Part shown: positions 1 to 9,222 of the stretch, in pieces
How positions within the stretch are numbered: position 1 is the stretch's first letter
How the letters are laid out: each line of letters begins with the position of its first letter
Assembly (NCBI GenBank): GCA_046350055.1
Contig: JAXMBC010000001.1
Span: forward strand, 1-64,000
Source of the DNA: JAEUIE01 sp046350055
Lineage (GTDB): Bacteria > Planctomycetota > Planctomycetia > Gemmatales > HRBIN36
Length of the DNA: 64,000 bases
Direction: 5' to 3'
Made by a program: the position numbers and the translations under genes
The notes under the pieces: generated by a model
The model's database searches: none
What the model was told of the DNA's origin: nothing
What the model saw: only the letters and a program-made list of their open reading frames with translations

Positions 1-1138
1 TGGGTCGCGGAGGTTCCATCTCACGAATAATCCGCAGCATCTCATCGTAAGCGGCGCTTCGCAATTCCTTCCCGGTAAAAGGCACCTGGCCTGTCAGCAG
101 TTCATACAGCACCACGCCCAGGGCATAGACATCGGCCCGGGTATCCACATCGAGATTATTCAGATCGGCCTGCTCGGGAGCCATGTACTCCAGTGTGCCT
201 ACCATGCGGCCCGCTTCGGTGTACATTGTCCTGTCGGTCAGTTTTTGATGCAGCGCCTTTGCTACACCGAAATCAATCACCTTCGGCACCGGTTTGCCAT
301 CAATCAGCGTCACCAGGATATTGCTGGGCTTGAGATCCCGATGAATGATACCTTTCTGATGGGCATGCTGCACGCCCTGGCACACAGCCATGAAGAGTTG
401 TATCCGATCATCGAGAGAGAGCTTCTCCTGATCGCAAAACTTCGTGATGGGCAGCCCCTTCACCTTCTCCATCACGAAGTAAGGTTGACCGTCTTCGGTG
501 ATGCCGCCATCGAGCATTCGGGCAATGTTGGGGTGGTCCATCATGGCCAGGGCCTGGCGCTCTGCTTCGAAACGAGCCAGCACGCCACTCGAATCCATGC
601 CTGGTTTGATGAGCTTGATGGCTACCGTTCGCCGCACGGGTTGCGTCTGCTCCGCCGCATAGACCGAGCCCATGCCTCCTTCGCCGAGTTCCGCTAGCAG
701 CTTGTACTTGCCCGCGATGATGGAGCCAATCTTGGCTTCCCGCGTCCCCCTCGATTCCTGGGCAAAGAGCTCAGCAACCCGCTTACCGAGAATGCTCCCG
801 TACTCCGCCTGGTACTTTTGCAGCATCGGCTGAATACCCATCTGCCGCAGACAACGAATTTCTGTTTTGACTAATGATGCCAGATCATCCTCATGCTGGG
901 CCAGTTCACTATGTTCTTTGAGATAATCCTGTACACGCAGCGACTGGCCGGCACGAATCCGCAGTTCCAGGTTGCTATGCAGCAACTCCACGAGCAACCG
1001 ATGGCGCGAATCTCCTTCCCCCTGGAGATAGTCATTGACCTGGGGGTTCTTTCCATCGTGAAAGTCTTTCTCGAAGCGGAAGAGGATTTCGTGATTCCTC
1101 TCCGAGTCGTCGTTCCAGTTGACGGTTGTCCCAGCCAT
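1..1138 (-). CDS. Ser/Thr protein kinase, C-terminal part outside the window
   Basis: The gene reads leftwards from ATG at 1138 and is still open at base 1, so only about 379 N-terminal residues are seen. About 130 residues with strong similarity to the other kinases here (LHSNLELRIRAGQ, EYGS(I/L)LG) come before a Hanks-type kinase domain. Visible kinase motifs are the glycine loop GEGGMGSVY, the VAIKLIK lysine, HRDLKPSN, the DFG of VIDFGVAK, and EYMAPEQ. It should phosphorylate Ser/Thr on unknown targets; membrane anchoring cannot be judged because the C-terminal part is missing. No sigma factor gene lies directly upstream, unlike the other three kinase loci. The spacer to the gene before it holds a terminator, so it probably has its own promoter. 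Kinase class is secure; target unknown. Confidence 0.93.
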   Translation of the reverse strand, partial: MAGTTVNWNDDSERNHEILFRFEKDFHDGKNPQVNDYLQGEGDSRHRLLVELLHSNLELRIRAGQSLRVQDYLKEHSELAQHEDDLASLVKTEIRCLRQMGIQPMLQKYQAEYGSILGKRVAELFAQESRGTREAKIGSIIAGKYKLLAELGEGGMGSVYAAEQTQPVRRTVAIKLIKPGMDSSGVLARFEAERQALAMMDHPNIARMLDGGITEDGQPYFVMEKVKGLPITKFCDQEKLSLDDRIQLFMAVCQGVQHAHQKGIIHRDLKPSNILVTLIDGKPVPKVIDFGVAKALHQKLTDRTMYTEAGRMVGTLEYMAPEQADLNNLDVDTRADVYALGVVLYELLTGQVPFTGKELRSAAYDEMLRIIREMEPPRP

Positions 1139-1237
1139 CGTTGTTAACTCCGCGCTCGGCACGATCTAACATTTGAAGCTGATAATACTTCGGAGTTTAG
1201 TAAGCTTCCAGCACTGTTTCAGCCAGTAGCTAGTTTT

Positions 1238-1272
1238 GGTAAAAGAAGCTGCCAGGTTGATTCCCTGGCAGC
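1238..1272 (-). terminator. Rho-independent terminator
   Basis: Read on the minus strand, a 9-bp stem GCTGCCAGG/CCTGGCAGC with a 7-nt loop is followed by TTCTTTTAC. It lies 60 bases past the stop of the surface protein gene (stop at 1332) and before the kinase start at 1138, so it should separate the two transcripts. Confidence 0.65.
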
Positions 1273-1331
1273 AGCTTGGAGTTTCCAGCGATTCAGTCCT
1301 TAAGCATCGCCTCACTGCTTATCCTTTACAC

Positions 1332-4007
1332 TCAGCCGATATTGATACGCATCTGAGAAGTTGAACTCTTCGCACCGCCTTGTCCACTATTGCCAAGGTC
1401 ATTGGCCAGTATGTTAAGCAAGGCAGCACCCCGGAAACCCGTCTTTGCTTTGAAAGAAATTCTCTGCAGGGCGGCATTAATGGAACTGACAGTTCCCGTG
1501 AGCGTCAGGGATGATGTGTTATTACCTGAAACCGAACTGAGGCTCCCACGGCTTGAAATCTTCAACGTGCCCCGGCTCGATCCACCTTGTACCGACACGG
1601 TAACCCGAATCTGGCTGTTATCTGCATCAACATCTGAAACCGTGATGGCTTGTGCGTTGGTGAAGGTAACACTCCCATTGCGTTTGATGTTGAGAGTCTG
1701 CTTAGCTAGTTGAATGACGGGTGAATCGTTCACCGCAATGATGGCCATCATGGCATTGGCTTTGCCAGTGCTATAGGCACTTTCACCACCAGGATTCAAC
1801 GTGTTGGCCAAGCCACCTGGAGTACCACTGGTACGATCCCATCCTCGGTATGCCAGCGAGATGTTTCCGTTGAAGTCACGGTTGGGTGCAAAACGAACCA
1901 GTGTATTGCTTCCATCTGCAGCCAATAGCCTGGCATTGCTGTCGGAGAGGTTCTCCAGGTTACTCCAGGAATTGCCTCCATTGCTGGAGTATTGCCATGT
2001 GCCACCTGTTTTCGGAGCCGAGGTAATGGCAATGCCTAATTGATCTGCGATATCAGCATCTGAAATGTTGGCAAGCTGTAGCATTTGCTGAACAGATACC
2101 CCAATACCTGTCAGTTCATCTTCTAGAATCGAAGGTAAGGTTACGGATGTCTTGCTCAGGGTTGGAGCATGATTGATAGTTGTGCCGCCTTGCATTTGCA
2201 CGTTAACTATGGCGGAACGAGTCTCCGTTTGGTTCTGCACTTCATAAGCTCGTACTTCAATACTGTGTGAACCTGTACTCCACCGATTGGTATCAAGATT
2301 GAAAGAATAGGGCCCGATATCGTCGCTTGATTGATAGACCCCATCCACATACAGGTCCATGCGTCCTACCACGCCGTCGATCAAAGAATCTCCTCCGATG
2401 GAGACCATCCCTGCTAGCGTATCGCCATTATTGATTCCAGTTACCCAAGCACGACCTGTGCCATCCGTACCGTAAAGCGACCGGCCTGCATCCTTGAAGG
2501 CATCGACATTGCCAATGTACTGCCACCAGTTGTTCAGACGGTTGTCTGCATTCTTACCCACAACATGTGGCAGATGGTCGTACCACCAGTTAAGGTACTC
2601 TCGCTGTGAATCCTGATGATTTGGCGACCAGGTTCGGGCGTTGACCGACTGCTTGGCACCTGTCAGGTTCGGGTAGTTGTACCAGTCTGCTGCATTACTC
2701 TGAACCGTTCGGCTATTATCGTAATCGTAATCCCCTGTGCCATTCACGGGGAAATGCACATTACCCACGCCGCCCTGGCCCGGAGCATCCTTGTCCAACC
2801 TTGTGAATTTACGCCAGTTATTGTTCGGATCGGAACTTAGCGATTCATAGGCATGGCTGACCGAGCTTTCAGCACGATGGCCGAACGAGTGAATGGCTTC
2901 GCCGACGCCACGTTCATAATTCAGGCCCATAATAGGGAAGGCACGATTGCCTGCTGCCTGGGTTGGTCCATTGATCCAGTAGGCCCCATTGCCTGCCATC
3001 GAAGATTCCCACAGGCCACCAATGGGAGGTGCATAGATCCAGACTTCGTCGATTTCACCTCGGTCAACTCTGTTGGCTAGATCGTTCTCGCGGATGAAAC
3101 GGTTGTAGTCGAACATGAAGCCGGCATGGAAATCTCGGTTCGCCCAAGCCTGGACAAAACTGGCATCGGTATGCTGGAAGCCATCGGTGAAGTATGGCTG
3201 TTGATCAGCGATGACCGTCTCCACAATCTGCGGGCGATACATACCGTGACTGCTGGCTGTCAAATCTGCGATGGATTGTTGGGTGAGAGTAACGGGGTCT
3301 TGCCAACCATACGCTGTATTGAGGCGCTGGCCACCCAGGTTTTCCATGATGGGGTTGAAGGCATAGAGCAAGATGCGGGGCGTTACCGATCCTGGAATCA
3401 CACCAGTTGGAGCCGCAGGGCCTGCCACTGGTGCTTCAGACGTGGAACGAGTGCTGAATTGCATGCCATCATAAAAAATGGTGAAGCCACTATCCCAGGT
3501 ATCCTGATGAATTTCGATGGCACTGATATTGGCGAGGTCAGGTGTACCGATGATCTGACGTTGCCAATAAGCATCGCCACTAAGAGGTATGTGATGCTTC
3601 TGCCAGCCGTGGTTCAACATATCCTGATTGGTTGGCGTATACCGATAGCTCCCCGTCGCACTGCTCAGTACCACTACTGGCTGATTGCCCTGGAAGCCGA
3701 TGGGAGTGTCGTTGACTGAGTACGTCCAGAAAGCCAGTTGCTTAAAACTGGTGATATCCCAGGTATCGTTTCCTGATGGCAGACGCACGCCGGTGTCGAA
3801 TCCGGAAAGCGTATCAAAACGCAATGACTGCGATCCAGTGGCCACCTTCGTGGTGTCATTACTCACACTGGCTGAAGCACCATCCGATGCAAATGTCTGC
3901 CAATTGGCTGCATTTCCTTCGGTCAATTCACCCAGGGGAACTACTGATAACAGGCAACGATCTTCGAGTGCTTCTAAATGCAATGAGGAACGCAGTTTAC
4001 GGGACAT
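1332..4007 (-). CDS. Secreted planctomycete surface protein with LEALEDR motif, Ig-like and cadherin-like domains
   Basis: I chose the ATG at 4007 because AGGGAG lies a few bases upstream and because it puts the motif LEALEDR at residues 11-17, where planctomycete exported proteins carry it. A start at 4142 would add 45 unlikely residues. The protein is 891 residues. After the N-terminal export region comes a lectin-like stretch, then a central segment (about residues 220-520) rich in Trp, Asn and Gly with no family I can name. Next is a Big_9-type bacterial Ig-like domain (about 525-600) and two C-terminal cadherin-like modules (about 630-890) with NDSPV and DVDADN motifs. There is no membrane anchor or sorting signal at the C terminus. 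It is probably an extracellular or cell-surface adhesion protein. It is followed by a terminator and sits downstream of the kinase-WD40 gene with 150 bases between them. Confidence 0.8.
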   Translation of the reverse strand: MSRKLRSSLHLEALEDRCLLSVVPLGELTEGNAANWQTFASDGASASVSNDTTKVATGSQSLRFDTLSGFDTGVRLPSGNDTWDITSFKQLAFWTYSVNDTPIGFQGNQPVVVLSSATGSYRYTPTNQDMLNHGWQKHHIPLSGDAYWQRQIIGTPDLANISAIEIHQDTWDSGFTIFYDGMQFSTRSTSEAPVAGPAAPTGVIPGSVTPRILLYAFNPIMENLGGQRLNTAYGWQDPVTLTQQSIADLTASSHGMYRPQIVETVIADQQPYFTDGFQHTDASFVQAWANRDFHAGFMFDYNRFIRENDLANRVDRGEIDEVWIYAPPIGGLWESSMAGNGAYWINGPTQAAGNRAFPIMGLNYERGVGEAIHSFGHRAESSVSHAYESLSSDPNNNWRKFTRLDKDAPGQGGVGNVHFPVNGTGDYDYDNSRTVQSNAADWYNYPNLTGAKQSVNARTWSPNHQDSQREYLNWWYDHLPHVVGKNADNRLNNWWQYIGNVDAFKDAGRSLYGTDGTGRAWVTGINNGDTLAGMVSIGGDSLIDGVVGRMDLYVDGVYQSSDDIGPYSFNLDTNRWSTGSHSIEVRAYEVQNQTETRSAIVNVQMQGGTTINHAPTLSKTSVTLPSILEDELTGIGVSVQQMLQLANISDADIADQLGIAITSAPKTGGTWQYSSNGGNSWSNLENLSDSNARLLAADGSNTLVRFAPNRDFNGNISLAYRGWDRTSGTPGGLANTLNPGGESAYSTGKANAMMAIIAVNDSPVIQLAKQTLNIKRNGSVTFTNAQAITVSDVDADNSQIRVTVSVQGGSSRGTLKISSRGSLSSVSGNNTSSLTLTGTVSSINAALQRISFKAKTGFRGAALLNILANDLGNSGQGGAKSSTSQMRINIG

Positions 4008-4157
4008 TGGAATCTCCCTGAAATGGATGGACAGTGACCGTACAGGAGTAGAATCACCGTGCAGCACGCCAGGCGACATTAGTTTTGTAGATTTTGAGGG
4101 GATAAAGACTTCAATAGAGGACCCAAGAAGTAGCCCGAGCACTAGGAATGCTGGTAA

Positions 4158-7100
4158 TCAGGGGTTATCCGTATCCTTCACTGGTGCTGCATTCATTGGA
4201 AAAACGGCAGTTTGCATAGGTTTTGTTCGAGGCACATCTTGAGTTGTAGGGACTATTGATTTCCTGGGGCTGCTAAGAATTGCATCACTTAGCTTCCACC
4301 AGTGATGAAAGTAGGCTGAAGCAAGATCACCCTCATTAATACACTCTTGTATTTGTAACTCTCGCCAAACTCGTAACGAGGTCTCGGGGACCGAGAATAG
4401 ATTTGGGTAATTCGAGATAAGAAACTCATAGCGCTCGCGCCATTCGCCTTCGTTGAGTGGCACTACGCCTCCGAGTGAATCAAGCTTGCATCCTGAATAA
4501 AGCTCAGCGATCTTAATGCAATCTTGAGCTTGAATGGGGTTGTCAGGTAACGTCCACAAACGAATGTGCCTGTCCATAGCATGAGTTACCAATCGATTAT
4601 CATTAAGAAACAACTCACAGAAACCAACAGGAGCAATACCATGATTAAGTGGCGGACTCAGTGGCAACCCTGAAGTTGCATCCCAGACACGAGCCGTCTT
4701 GTCGAAGCTAGTGGTAATAAGATACTTGTCGTCGGGTGTAAACTGAGCAGAAGTTATCATAGCTAAATGACGCATGGGAGCCGACACTGGCCTGCCATTC
4801 GTACTGTGCCATATCCTCGCTTCTCCACTATCTGATAGAATGAATATCATACTACCATCGTTACTGAAGTTAACTCTAGGAGAGTCTTGAGGGCCTCGAT
4901 TGTGCAGACTAATTCTATGATCAAGGACGATTGAAGATACTACTTTTTTCTCATGCAATACATCAATAACACTAACTCCAGCCTCTTCTCTTTCCGTCGC
5001 ACAGTACTTCCCGTTTTTACTGGAAGCGACAAGCTTGCTGCTGTCACTATCGTTATATCTATCAATCATTACTCCAGTAACAATATCCCACTTGATACAT
5101 GTTGAATCAATCGATCTAGCCGATACATACGTAGGATTTCTATTGTCAATAGATATGTCACGTATCCCACCCTGCCAACTCAAGACGCGATGCGGAAAAA
5201 AGCAATATCTAACGTCCCACACGTAGATACAGTCATTAGCCAAAGTCAATAGGTACTTTCCATCACACATTAATTGCATATCATCAACTCGGCTTGTATG
5301 AATAAATGGTAGCCCTAGTGATTTCCCTGTATTTGCGTCATATATAAATACAGCTGCCCTAGATTTCGCGAGAATGTAGTCCTTGCTTGTATCGTAATTA
5401 GCTCGCCAAAACTCCCCCTTGTGGCGTATCGGTTGGCCAATTGATTTCCAGGTGTGCGTATCCCATTGTAATATCTCGTTTTCAGTTACAACAATTAACT
5501 TGCTCTTGTCGTTACTGTAAGTAGGATTACAAAACATCGCATTATGACTCTTAATGTCCGCGAGGAGCATTAGTGGCACGATAGCTCTAGCGTCGTCACG
5601 GTTGATTTGAAGTAATCGGCAGTCAGGCGTAAAGCTAATTGTGTATATAGAAGTAATGTGTTGAAATGATTGAGCATTATTCTTATTATTACTAATGCTT
5701 ACAATAGTAACATATTTATCTTTCGCAACAGCAACGAAGCGATTGTCGTAACTAATCGCAATATTCTGGCGCGATCCTAGGGAGTCAAAAGGGATTGGCT
5801 GATTAACAAGCTTTCCGGTTGGAATGTCCCAAATCCATATATAATACATAGTAACGACTACTAGTCGCCTGCCGTCTGGCGAGAATAGCGCACTAGAAAC
5901 AGGCGTGTCGTGCTTAAGTTGCGGCGATATAATACTGCCATTTTGTGCATCGTATACTACTAACGTATTGTTTGCCAATGCATGGCTGTTGTCGTCCAGA
6001 GACACTGTGATAAACTTTCCATCGTCACTAACTGCATGCCAATTATCGCAATCATGCTTATGTGATATTGAAGGATGAGGAACGAACACTATGTCTTGGT
6101 CGCGAACAATCTTATATTTTGCCGAACTATTGCTGTCACTGATTAAACTTCTACTATATGTTGGGTAGTAGCTAGTTTTCAATAATGCAGATCTATTGAG
6201 ATTTATTATCCCTGTCAAATACCTGAAATGCCAGTAGTATCGAAGCATATGTGGTTGCTTCTCCTCTACGTTCAAACCTCTTGTTTCTTTTAAGGGCTGA
6301 GCGAACCAGAGCAATGCTTTGGCAATGTCCCCACTTTCTGCCAATCTCAGCCCTTCGTTTACAGCTAGGCGATCCAGCGTCTTGAGTGATTCTTGTGCTC
6401 GTGATTCCGCAGAAATTGCAAAGTAGCTAGAAATGACTGCACCAGCTATCAACACGGTTACGATTACTGATATTAGTCCCGCTGCCATTTTGTTGCGCCG
6501 ACACCATCGTGTCAACTTCTCTAAACGACTAGCAGGACGTGCCTCGATTGGTTTGTCCTCAAGAAAAGATTGTAGATCGCAAGCTAACAAATTAGAGGAC
6601 GAATATCGGTCTTTCGGTTCCTTGTTTAAGCACTTCAAACAAATCGTCTCCAGATCAAGAGGCACTTCTTTCCGTAGATCGCGAATGGGCAGGACGTTCT
6701 CGGTTCTTACCTTTTCCAGCGTCACCAATAACGATTCGCGCGGAAACGGTGCGTGGCCAGTCAGGGCGCAGTAGAGTGTGGCGCCAAGGCCGTAGACATC
6801 GACCAGGGCAGTGATCTTTTCATCCTTCAGCGATGCCTGCTCAGGTGACATGTAGGCAGGAGTGCCCACGGGGGTGCCAGCTGCGGTCTCGTGGCTTGCA
6901 CTTTCCAACGGTCTGGCTAAGCCGAAGTCGCTGATTTTCGGCTCCAGTTGTTCGCTAAGCAGAATATTATCGGGCTTGAGATCACGGTGAATGATCTGTT
7001 TCTCATGAACCGCCTGCAAGCCCTGGGCCAGCTTGATGAACATCGCTGCTGCGTTCTGGGGAGACATGACGCCATGAGTATCGATGTACTTCTGCAGGCT

Positions 7101-7775
7101 TTGGCCCTTTACCAGCTCCATCGCCAGGAAGAGGGTGCCATCGTAGTCGCCGGTCTCGTAGATTTGGACGACGTTGGGATGGTTGATCGAAGCGACGCTC
7201 TCGGCTTCTCTGCGGAAACGAGCTTTGAAGCTGGCAGTGGTGGCTTCATCGCGCATCTTCTCGGGGCGGATCAGCTTGAGCGCTACCTCACGGTTGAGCA
7301 ACAGGTGCTTGGCACGATAGACCACCCCCATGCCACCGTGACCAATGGTATCGAGGATTTCGTAACCCGGAATGGCAGGCAGCGAATCGCGGACTCGGCT
7401 AAAGAGGTCTTTCACCCGGTCGCCAAGCAGACTGCCGAACTGTTCTTCATACGATCGGGGATCTGGTTGATTCCCTTGCTGCTTGAGTAGACGTATTTCT
7501 GTTTCGAGGAGAACGATCACTTCATTGGGGAACTTGGCTAGTTCTGGATAGCGAGCGAGATAGTCAGCTACTTTGACCGATTGCCCAGCCCGCAGACGCA
7601 GTTCCAGATCGCTGTGCAGCAGTTCCATCAGCAGCCGCCAGCGGGTGAGGCCTTCGCCTTTCAGACAATCATCGGGGTTAGGGTTCTTTCCTTCCTTGAA
7701 CGCTTTTTCGAATTGATAGATGACTTCATCGATCAGGTTCGAATCAACATTCCAGGCAACGGTTGTTTCAGCCAT
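4158..7775 (-). CDS. Transmembrane Ser/Thr kinase with C-terminal WD40 propeller
   Basis: 1,205 residues. Residues 1-130 form the N-terminal region shared with the kinases at 1138 and 9223. The kinase domain runs about 137-415 with glycine loop GHGGMG (145-150), catalytic-site Lys167 in VALKLI, HRDLKPDN (263-270), DFG (283-285) and PEQ. One membrane helix follows (about 430-450, after RRNKMAAG). The rest is a run of WD40-like units, recognisable from repeats such as TARVWDATSG and IRLWTLPDN, probably an extracytoplasmic or scaffold propeller. The gene starts 34 bases after the ECF sigma gene stop, so the two form an operon. By eye, the WD40 half (about 4200-6300) is much more AT-rich than the kinase half, which suggests a chimeric origin or relaxed selection. 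Kinase call is very secure. Confidence 0.95.
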   Translation of the reverse strand: MAETTVAWNVDSNLIDEVIYQFEKAFKEGKNPNPDDCLKGEGLTRWRLLMELLHSDLELRLRAGQSVKVADYLARYPELAKFPNEVIVLLETEIRLLKQQGNQPDPRSYEEQFGSLLGDRVKDLFSRVRDSLPAIPGYEILDTIGHGGMGVVYRAKHLLLNREVALKLIRPEKMRDEATTASFKARFRREAESVASINHPNVVQIYETGDYDGTLFLAMELVKGQSLQKYIDTHGVMSPQNAAAMFIKLAQGLQAVHEKQIIHRDLKPDNILLSEQLEPKISDFGLARPLESASHETAAGTPVGTPAYMSPEQASLKDEKITALVDVYGLGATLYCALTGHAPFPRESLLVTLEKVRTENVLPIRDLRKEVPLDLETICLKCLNKEPKDRYSSSNLLACDLQSFLEDKPIEARPASRLEKLTRWCRRNKMAAGLISVIVTVLIAGAVISSYFAISAESRAQESLKTLDRLAVNEGLRLAESGDIAKALLWFAQPLKETRGLNVEEKQPHMLRYYWHFRYLTGIINLNRSALLKTSYYPTYSRSLISDSNSSAKYKIVRDQDIVFVPHPSISHKHDCDNWHAVSDDGKFITVSLDDNSHALANNTLVVYDAQNGSIISPQLKHDTPVSSALFSPDGRRLVVVTMYYIWIWDIPTGKLVNQPIPFDSLGSRQNIAISYDNRFVAVAKDKYVTIVSISNNKNNAQSFQHITSIYTISFTPDCRLLQINRDDARAIVPLMLLADIKSHNAMFCNPTYSNDKSKLIVVTENEILQWDTHTWKSIGQPIRHKGEFWRANYDTSKDYILAKSRAAVFIYDANTGKSLGLPFIHTSRVDDMQLMCDGKYLLTLANDCIYVWDVRYCFFPHRVLSWQGGIRDISIDNRNPTYVSARSIDSTCIKWDIVTGVMIDRYNDSDSSKLVASSKNGKYCATEREEAGVSVIDVLHEKKVVSSIVLDHRISLHNRGPQDSPRVNFSNDGSMIFILSDSGEARIWHSTNGRPVSAPMRHLAMITSAQFTPDDKYLITTSFDKTARVWDATSGLPLSPPLNHGIAPVGFCELFLNDNRLVTHAMDRHIRLWTLPDNPIQAQDCIKIAELYSGCKLDSLGGVVPLNEGEWRERYEFLISNYPNLFSVPETSLRVWRELQIQECINEGDLASAYFHHWWKLSDAILSSPRKSIVPTTQDVPRTKPMQTAVFPMNAAPVKDTDNP

Positions 7776-7809
7776 ACTTCATCATCCAGGCATGTCACGA
7801 AAAGATGGA

Positions 7810-8388
7810 CTATTCTGCTTCGAGAAGTTTCATCAGCCGTTCGCGGAACTGCTTGATCACCCGCTGTACCATGCGAGTGGAGAAGCCTGTTTCCTGTGCA
7901 ACTTTATCAAGAGTATTGCCATCCAGATAGAGTTTTATCATCTGCAGGTGATCGGCATCGTATTCGGCCATGGCTTTGTCCAGTAGCTCCTTGACCATGG
8001 CTTCATCTTCTGGACCGGGGCCTCCGCCTGCTTTTTGCCAGTCCTCGAAAGTGACATGTCCGGTTTCATCGCGTTTCTGACGCCGCAGATTGCGGTTGCG
8101 GTTCAGGCATTTCTTCAGCGTGATGTGGGTGAGCAAGCCATATACCTGCCCCCAATTATGCAGTGAAAACTCATCCTTATATTGTCGGCTGAAGAATGAC
8201 TGGAAAACCGATTGCGCCACACTTTCCGGATCAGCCTTGGCACCGTGTTTGGGGTCGAGCTTGGTTGAAGCATAGCGAATGAGAGCATCGATGAAACGGT
8301 AATAGATTTTCCCGGCAGCCTCCTGCTGGCCTGCCTCCAGGCCCGTGAAAATCTGGTCAAACGAGCCTGAATGGATGGAAAGCGACAT
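7810..8388 (-). CDS. ECF-type RNA polymerase sigma factor
   Basis: 192 residues, the usual ECF length. Region 2 is seen in DPESVAQSVFQSFFSRQ and in GLLTHITLKKCLNRNR. An acidic linker (GPGPEDEAM) follows, then a region 4 helix-turn-helix at the C terminus (TLDKVAQETGFSTRMVQRVIKQF). A GAGG ribosome site stands 7 bases before the ATG. It sits directly upstream of the kinase-WD40 gene and is co-transcribed with it; the pairing of an ECF factor with a Ser/Thr kinase, without an anti-sigma gene, is common in planctomycetes and suggests control by phosphorylation. A decayed close paralogue lies across the divergent spacer at 8710-9180. Confidence 0.92.
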   Translation of the reverse strand: MSLSIHSGSFDQIFTGLEAGQQEAAGKIYYRFIDALIRYASTKLDPKHGAKADPESVAQSVFQSFFSRQYKDEFSLHNWGQVYGLLTHITLKKCLNRNRNLRRQKRDETGHVTFEDWQKAGGGPGPEDEAMVKELLDKAMAEYDADHLQMIKLYLDGNTLDKVAQETGFSTRMVQRVIKQFRERLMKLLEAE

Positions 8389-8709
8389 GAGGTGCCTCTG
8401 GTAGAAAACGGTACATCTATACCATCACCGTTGACAGGTTGCCAGCGACAACAGATCCCAAGTGTTTCGATGGTTGATGGAAAATCTCCTTCCGTAGATA
8501 AAATAACGCGAACACTTCCCATGTCCATCAAGGATACAGTCTCATTGGCGCCTGGATTGGATTTGTGGTTCACTGACGGAACGTCAGTACTACCCAAGCC
8601 GCACTCTCCTATTCAGCCTTCAATTGTGAATGGTTGTTCTTAACAAAACCCTTAACAGGTTCACGCCACTTCGCCTTGAAGTGGCGTGTCTGGTTTGAGC
8701 GTTAAGGCG
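8389..8709. other. Divergent intergenic spacer with an 11-bp hairpin
   Basis: This 321-base stretch separates the minus-strand sigma gene from the plus-strand sigma remnant and should hold the sigma promoter. I find no convincing gene in it. The only clear structure is a perfect hairpin at 8662-8688: stem CACGCCACTTC/GAAGTGGCGTG with loop GCCTT. It has no T-tract on either strand, so it may be a protein-binding site, an mRNA structure, or a relic of insertion. Confidence 0.5.
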
Positions 8710-9180
8710 AGAACAATAGAGTTGCGGTTACAGCTGATCCAGAAAGTGTGGCCCAATCGGTCTTTCAGTCTTTCTTCGAGCGGCAGGACCGCAATGAGTT
8801 CTCATTGCAAAACTGAGGACAGGTTTATGGACTTCTGACACACATTACTTTGAGAAAGTGTCTCAATCGTAACCGTGATGTGCATCGAAAAAAACGCGAA
8901 GTACCTGCCACGTAACGTTGAAGATTGGCAACAGGCAGCAGGCGGTCCCAGCCCGGAAGACGAAGCCATGCTGAAAGAACTGCTCCAGCAAGCCTTGGCT
9001 TCGTTTGAAGGCGATCACTTGAATATGATTACCCTGTTCATGGAGGGCCATTCGGTGGGTGTTGTCACGCAGCAAGCAGGTTTCTCCTGTCGCATGCTAC
9101 AGCGCGTCGTCAACCAGTTTCGCGATAAGCTATTTGCCTTACTAAAACAAGTAGATCGACAGGAAATTCAAGGATCATGA
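8710..9180 (+). pseudogene. Decayed ECF sigma factor gene
   Basis: Translated homology to the sigma factor at 7810-8388 is clear: DPESVAQSVFQSFF is identical, then NEFSLQN is followed by TGA exactly where the intact gene has the Trp of HNWGQVYGLLTHITL. The same frame continues GQVYGLLTHITLRKCLNRNR. A one-base frameshift near the A-run at 8884-8890 (or shortly after) leads into the frame encoding NVEDWQQAAGGPSPEDEAM and a full region 4 helix-turn-helix ending at 9180. The N-terminal part of region 2 is missing. A region 4-only peptide could still start at 8875 or later. The remnant lies 42 bases before the kinase at 9223, the same arrangement as the intact pair on the other strand. Confidence 0.85.
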
Positions 9181-9222
9181 CAGTGAAATGCGCTAGTATT
9201 TTTTAGGAGAAGGAATCCGTTC

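Noticed and set aside
245..697. Plus-strand open frame of 150 codons in the first kinase
   Set aside because: Antisense to clear kinase motifs; a shadow.
8371..8643. Open frame of 90 codons in the divergent spacer
   Set aside because: No ribosome site, no similarity, overlaps the start of the sigma gene in antisense.
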